Assembly (NCBI GenBank): GCA_964574395.1
Contig: CAZNNL010000048.1
Coordinates: forward strand, 1-13,973
Direction: 5' to 3'
Length of the DNA: 13,973 nt
DNA from: JAXGQD01 sp964574395
Lineage (GTDB): Bacteria > Bacillota > Clostridia > Saccharofermentanales > Fastidiosipilaceae
The notes under the pieces are model-generated. The model was not told where the DNA came from. It ran no database searches and saw only the letters and a list, made by a program, of their open reading frames with translations. Shown here in pieces: positions 12,176 through 13,973 of this stretch (positions within the stretch are counted from its first letter, which is position 1; the number at the start of each line of letters is the position of its first letter). A program made the translations under genes and the position numbers.

Positions 12176-13720
12176 TTATTGATTTGGCTTCCTAACTACA
12201 TCAATTACCGTCCCGTCTCGATACTGAACAACAGCTACAACCTGGTCTGAAAGGTTGGCGGGCGTTTGAGGTCCTACCAAGTTTTCTCCAATTTCTTTTA
12301 GTTCTTGAATTGTCATTATGGGTAGTTTGGAATCCTTCAATGCTTCAAGCAAGTCTTTTCTCAGTGGATTAATCGCAATACCATGATCAGTCACAACTGC
12401 ATCGATAGTTTCTCCGGGTGTAGTTATTGTAGTAACTGCCTCCCTCACTATACAGAAATGTTTACGTGTTAGATTAGTAACAATGATGGTGAGTTTAGCA
12501 CCGGCTGCACAATCTGAATGTCCGCCTGACGCCCCCATGATAATGCCGTTTGAGCCCGTAATCACGTTGACGTTAAAGTCCAGATCAATTTCAGTAGCTC
12601 CCAAAATAACAGTATCTAGTTTATTCACGATACAACCTTTGCTGTGTGGGTTGGCATATTGGCTTGCACTGATTGCCATATGGTTGGGATTTTTAGAGGC
12701 AGACTCTATTGCTGTTAAATCAAAACACTGTGTATCGAATAATGCTTTGAATAGTCCTTCCTCTAGCATTTTTACAAAGTATGCATGGATACCACCTAGG
12801 CCAAAAGAACCAGTAATCTTTTTTTCAAGCATCAGATCACGAACATCTGCTGCAACTGCAAATGAAGTACCACTTGCACCGGTCTGGAAAGACATGCCCT
12901 CTTTGATGTAGCCAAGTTCATTAATTAGTTCAGTAGTATCTGCTGCAATTTTTAGTCTAATCGGATCAGAAGTAATCTTGGTCGAACCCGATTCAATGCC
13001 ACTGGGATCACCAATTGAATCGACTTTTACTACATAATCTACTTTCTCTTGCGAAATTTCTATGGGGCATGCTGGATAAGAAACTAGATTATCCGTAATG
13101 GCTACAACATAGTCAGCATACTGTGCGTCAGGATAGATATAAGACAAATATCCACATGCAGAAGGTCCTTGTGTACCATTGATGTTACCGTACTCATCAG
13201 CTGTAGGCGCTGCAATAAATGCGACATCAATGTGCAGTTCACCACTCTCAATTGCTCTTGGACGTCCTCCATGGCTCATTAGCACCGCTGGTTTTTGTAA
13301 TTTTCCATAAGTAATGGCTTTAGCGACAGGGCCTGGATTGAAAGTATTTGTTGTAACTTTCGTTATTACTCCATTTTCCATTAATTCTACAAGCGGCTCG
13401 TGACAAGGAAAAAGGCCTGAAGCAGCAAGATGGATATCCTTTATTCTTCTCTTCGCAATAGCCAACATCACCAAATTGGTCACATGGTCTCCGTTCCTTA
13501 AATGATGATGGAAAGATACGGTCATACCATCTTTTAAACCAGTTTTGTCGAGCACCTCATCGATAGATGACAAAAGTTTTTCCTCACCCGGGACAACACT
13601 TTTTACTTTTGAACTTACCTTGATACGTTCACCCATATTGCTAAATGCCCCGGCAAAATGTATTATTTCACCATAAGCTTCAATACTTTCGGGGATTTCA
13701 CGGCCAAGAATGTTTTTCAT
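12176..13720 (-). CDS. citF: Citrate lyase alpha subunit (citrate CoA-transferase)
   Basis: A 514-aa protein with the length and sequence pattern of CitF. In the citrate lyase complex it transfers the acyl-carrier-protein thioester from acetate to citrate, making citryl-ACP that the beta subunit cleaves to oxaloacetate; this opens anaerobic citrate fermentation. Recognisable segments include FHHHLRNGD, GLFPCHEPL, NTFNPGPVAKAI, SHGGRPRAIESGE, GNINGTQGPSACG and GSNGIIMGASGGHSD. I chose the ATG at 13720, where the family normally starts (MKNILGREIP). Its ribosome binding site is weak (AGAAAAG), and the frame is open for 27 more codons to a TTG at 13801. Unusually, citD and citE, which normally come just before citF, are absent: a terminator lies upstream and repeats lie downstream. 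Partner subunits must be elsewhere, or the gene is an orphan. Confidence 0.94.
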   Translation of the reverse strand: MKNILGREIPESIEAYGEIIHFAGAFSNMGERIKVSSKVKSVVPGEEKLLSSIDEVLDKTGLKDGMTVSFHHHLRNGDHVTNLVMLAIAKRRIKDIHLAASGLFPCHEPLVELMENGVITKVTTNTFNPGPVAKAITYGKLQKPAVLMSHGGRPRAIESGELHIDVAFIAAPTADEYGNINGTQGPSACGYLSYIYPDAQYADYVVAITDNLVSYPACPIEISQEKVDYVVKVDSIGDPSGIESGSTKITSDPIRLKIAADTTELINELGYIKEGMSFQTGASGTSFAVAADVRDLMLEKKITGSFGLGGIHAYFVKMLEEGLFKALFDTQCFDLTAIESASKNPNHMAISASQYANPHSKGCIVNKLDTVILGATEIDLDFNVNVITGSNGIIMGASGGHSDCAAGAKLTIIVTNLTRKHFCIVREAVTTITTPGETIDAVVTDHGIAINPLRKDLLEALKDSKLPIMTIQELKEIGENLVGPQTPANLSDQVVAVVQYRDGTVIDVVRKPNQ

Positions 13721-13867
13721 AAATTTTTCTTTTCTTGAATCACAAATAGAACTTAAGTCGCAAGAACCCTCAAACAAGTTCTTAAACAAAGCTATTGCCA
13801 ATGCTAGATTAATACTGAAATTTATAGTTTTATTCTACAGTATGCAGAATCGCTTTACACCGCTGAA

Positions 13868-13885
13868 GTGTTCTATATTGGACAC
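13868..13885. promoter_or_regulatory. Imperfect dyad upstream of citF
   Basis: GTGTTCTATATTGGACAC pairs at 7 of 9 positions around its centre (arms GTGT and ACAC). It lies about 150 bases before the citF ATG, between the upstream terminator and the gene. It may be an operator. I see no convincing -35/-10 pair near it, and it does not match the FNR-like boxes. Confidence 0.3.
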
Positions 13886-13890
13886 AAGCG

Positions 13891-13932
13891 AAAAAAGATT
13901 GCCGGTTAGACGAAAGTCGGGTGGGCAATCTT
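13891..13932 (-). terminator. Rho-independent terminator of a gene beyond the right edge
   Basis: On the minus strand AAGATTGCC (13924-13932) pairs perfectly with GGCAATCTT (13895-13903) and runs into a T-tract. A short inner GAC-TTTC-GTC stem is also possible. It separates citF from any gene to the right. A minus-strand frame ending LENLSRL with TAA at 13948-13950 could be the tail of that gene, but seven codons cannot prove it. Confidence 0.75.
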
Positions 13933-13973
13933 CTTCAATGGTCAAGTTTACAGGCGGGAGAGGTTTTCGAGCT

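Noticed and set aside
13945..13957. GTTTACAGGC shared with the reverse strand of the 51-bp repeats at the left end
   Set aside because: Ten bases of identity without matching flanks is too little to claim a dispersed copy of the repeat.

Overview
The window looks like accessory chromosome of an anaerobic, moderately low-GC bacterium, most likely a Bacillota (Firmicutes) fermenter. The reasons are an oxygen-sensitive glycyl radical enzyme with its activase, a citrate lyase subunit, two Crp/Fnr-type regulators, AGGAGG-like ribosome binding sites and families common in gut or oral anaerobes. No species marker (rRNA, tRNA) is present. Nearly all genes lie on the minus strand. The exceptions are a DeoR regulator at the left and a broken peptidase near 11.5 kb.

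Left part (1-5.7 kb): about 3.5 copies of a 51-bp hairpin-rich tandem repeat end in a perfect 14-bp palindrome and a TATAAT box in front of a DeoR-family regulator (+). Convergent to it, in transcription order, are a BadF/NAGK-type sugar kinase-like protein, a dehydratase-type glycyl radical enzyme (GRE) and its radical-SAM activase. A clear promoter with an internal dyad lies in the kinase-GRE gap. A kinase, a C-O-cleaving GRE and a sugar-phosphate-type DeoR regulator together suggest anaerobic use of a phosphorylated sugar or polyol. The substrate is not decided by the sequence.

Middle part (5.7-11.2 kb): a metal/redox module. In minus-strand order it holds a Crp/Fnr regulator overlapping a dihydrolipoamide dehydrogenase-like flavoenzyme, a 71-aa HMA metal-binding protein, an HMA-less P1B-type metal ATPase with an unusual CPG motif, and a second Crp/Fnr regulator with FNR-like DNA-reading residues and a Cys/His-rich N-terminus. 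FNR-like boxes (TTGAC-N4-GTCAA and TTGAC-N4-ATCAA) precede the HMA gene and the ATPase, which ties the module together as a likely small regulon.

Right part (11.2-14 kb): a 5'-truncated M24 peptidase remnant (+) is followed by three different tandem repeat families (50, 15 and 81 bp) and a hairpin terminator. Beyond them is citF (citrate lyase alpha subunit, minus strand), with no citD or citE beside it in the window. A strong minus-strand terminator upstream of citF separates it from whatever lies past the right edge. The repeat-rich, gene-poor stretch and the broken gene mark a rearranged region.
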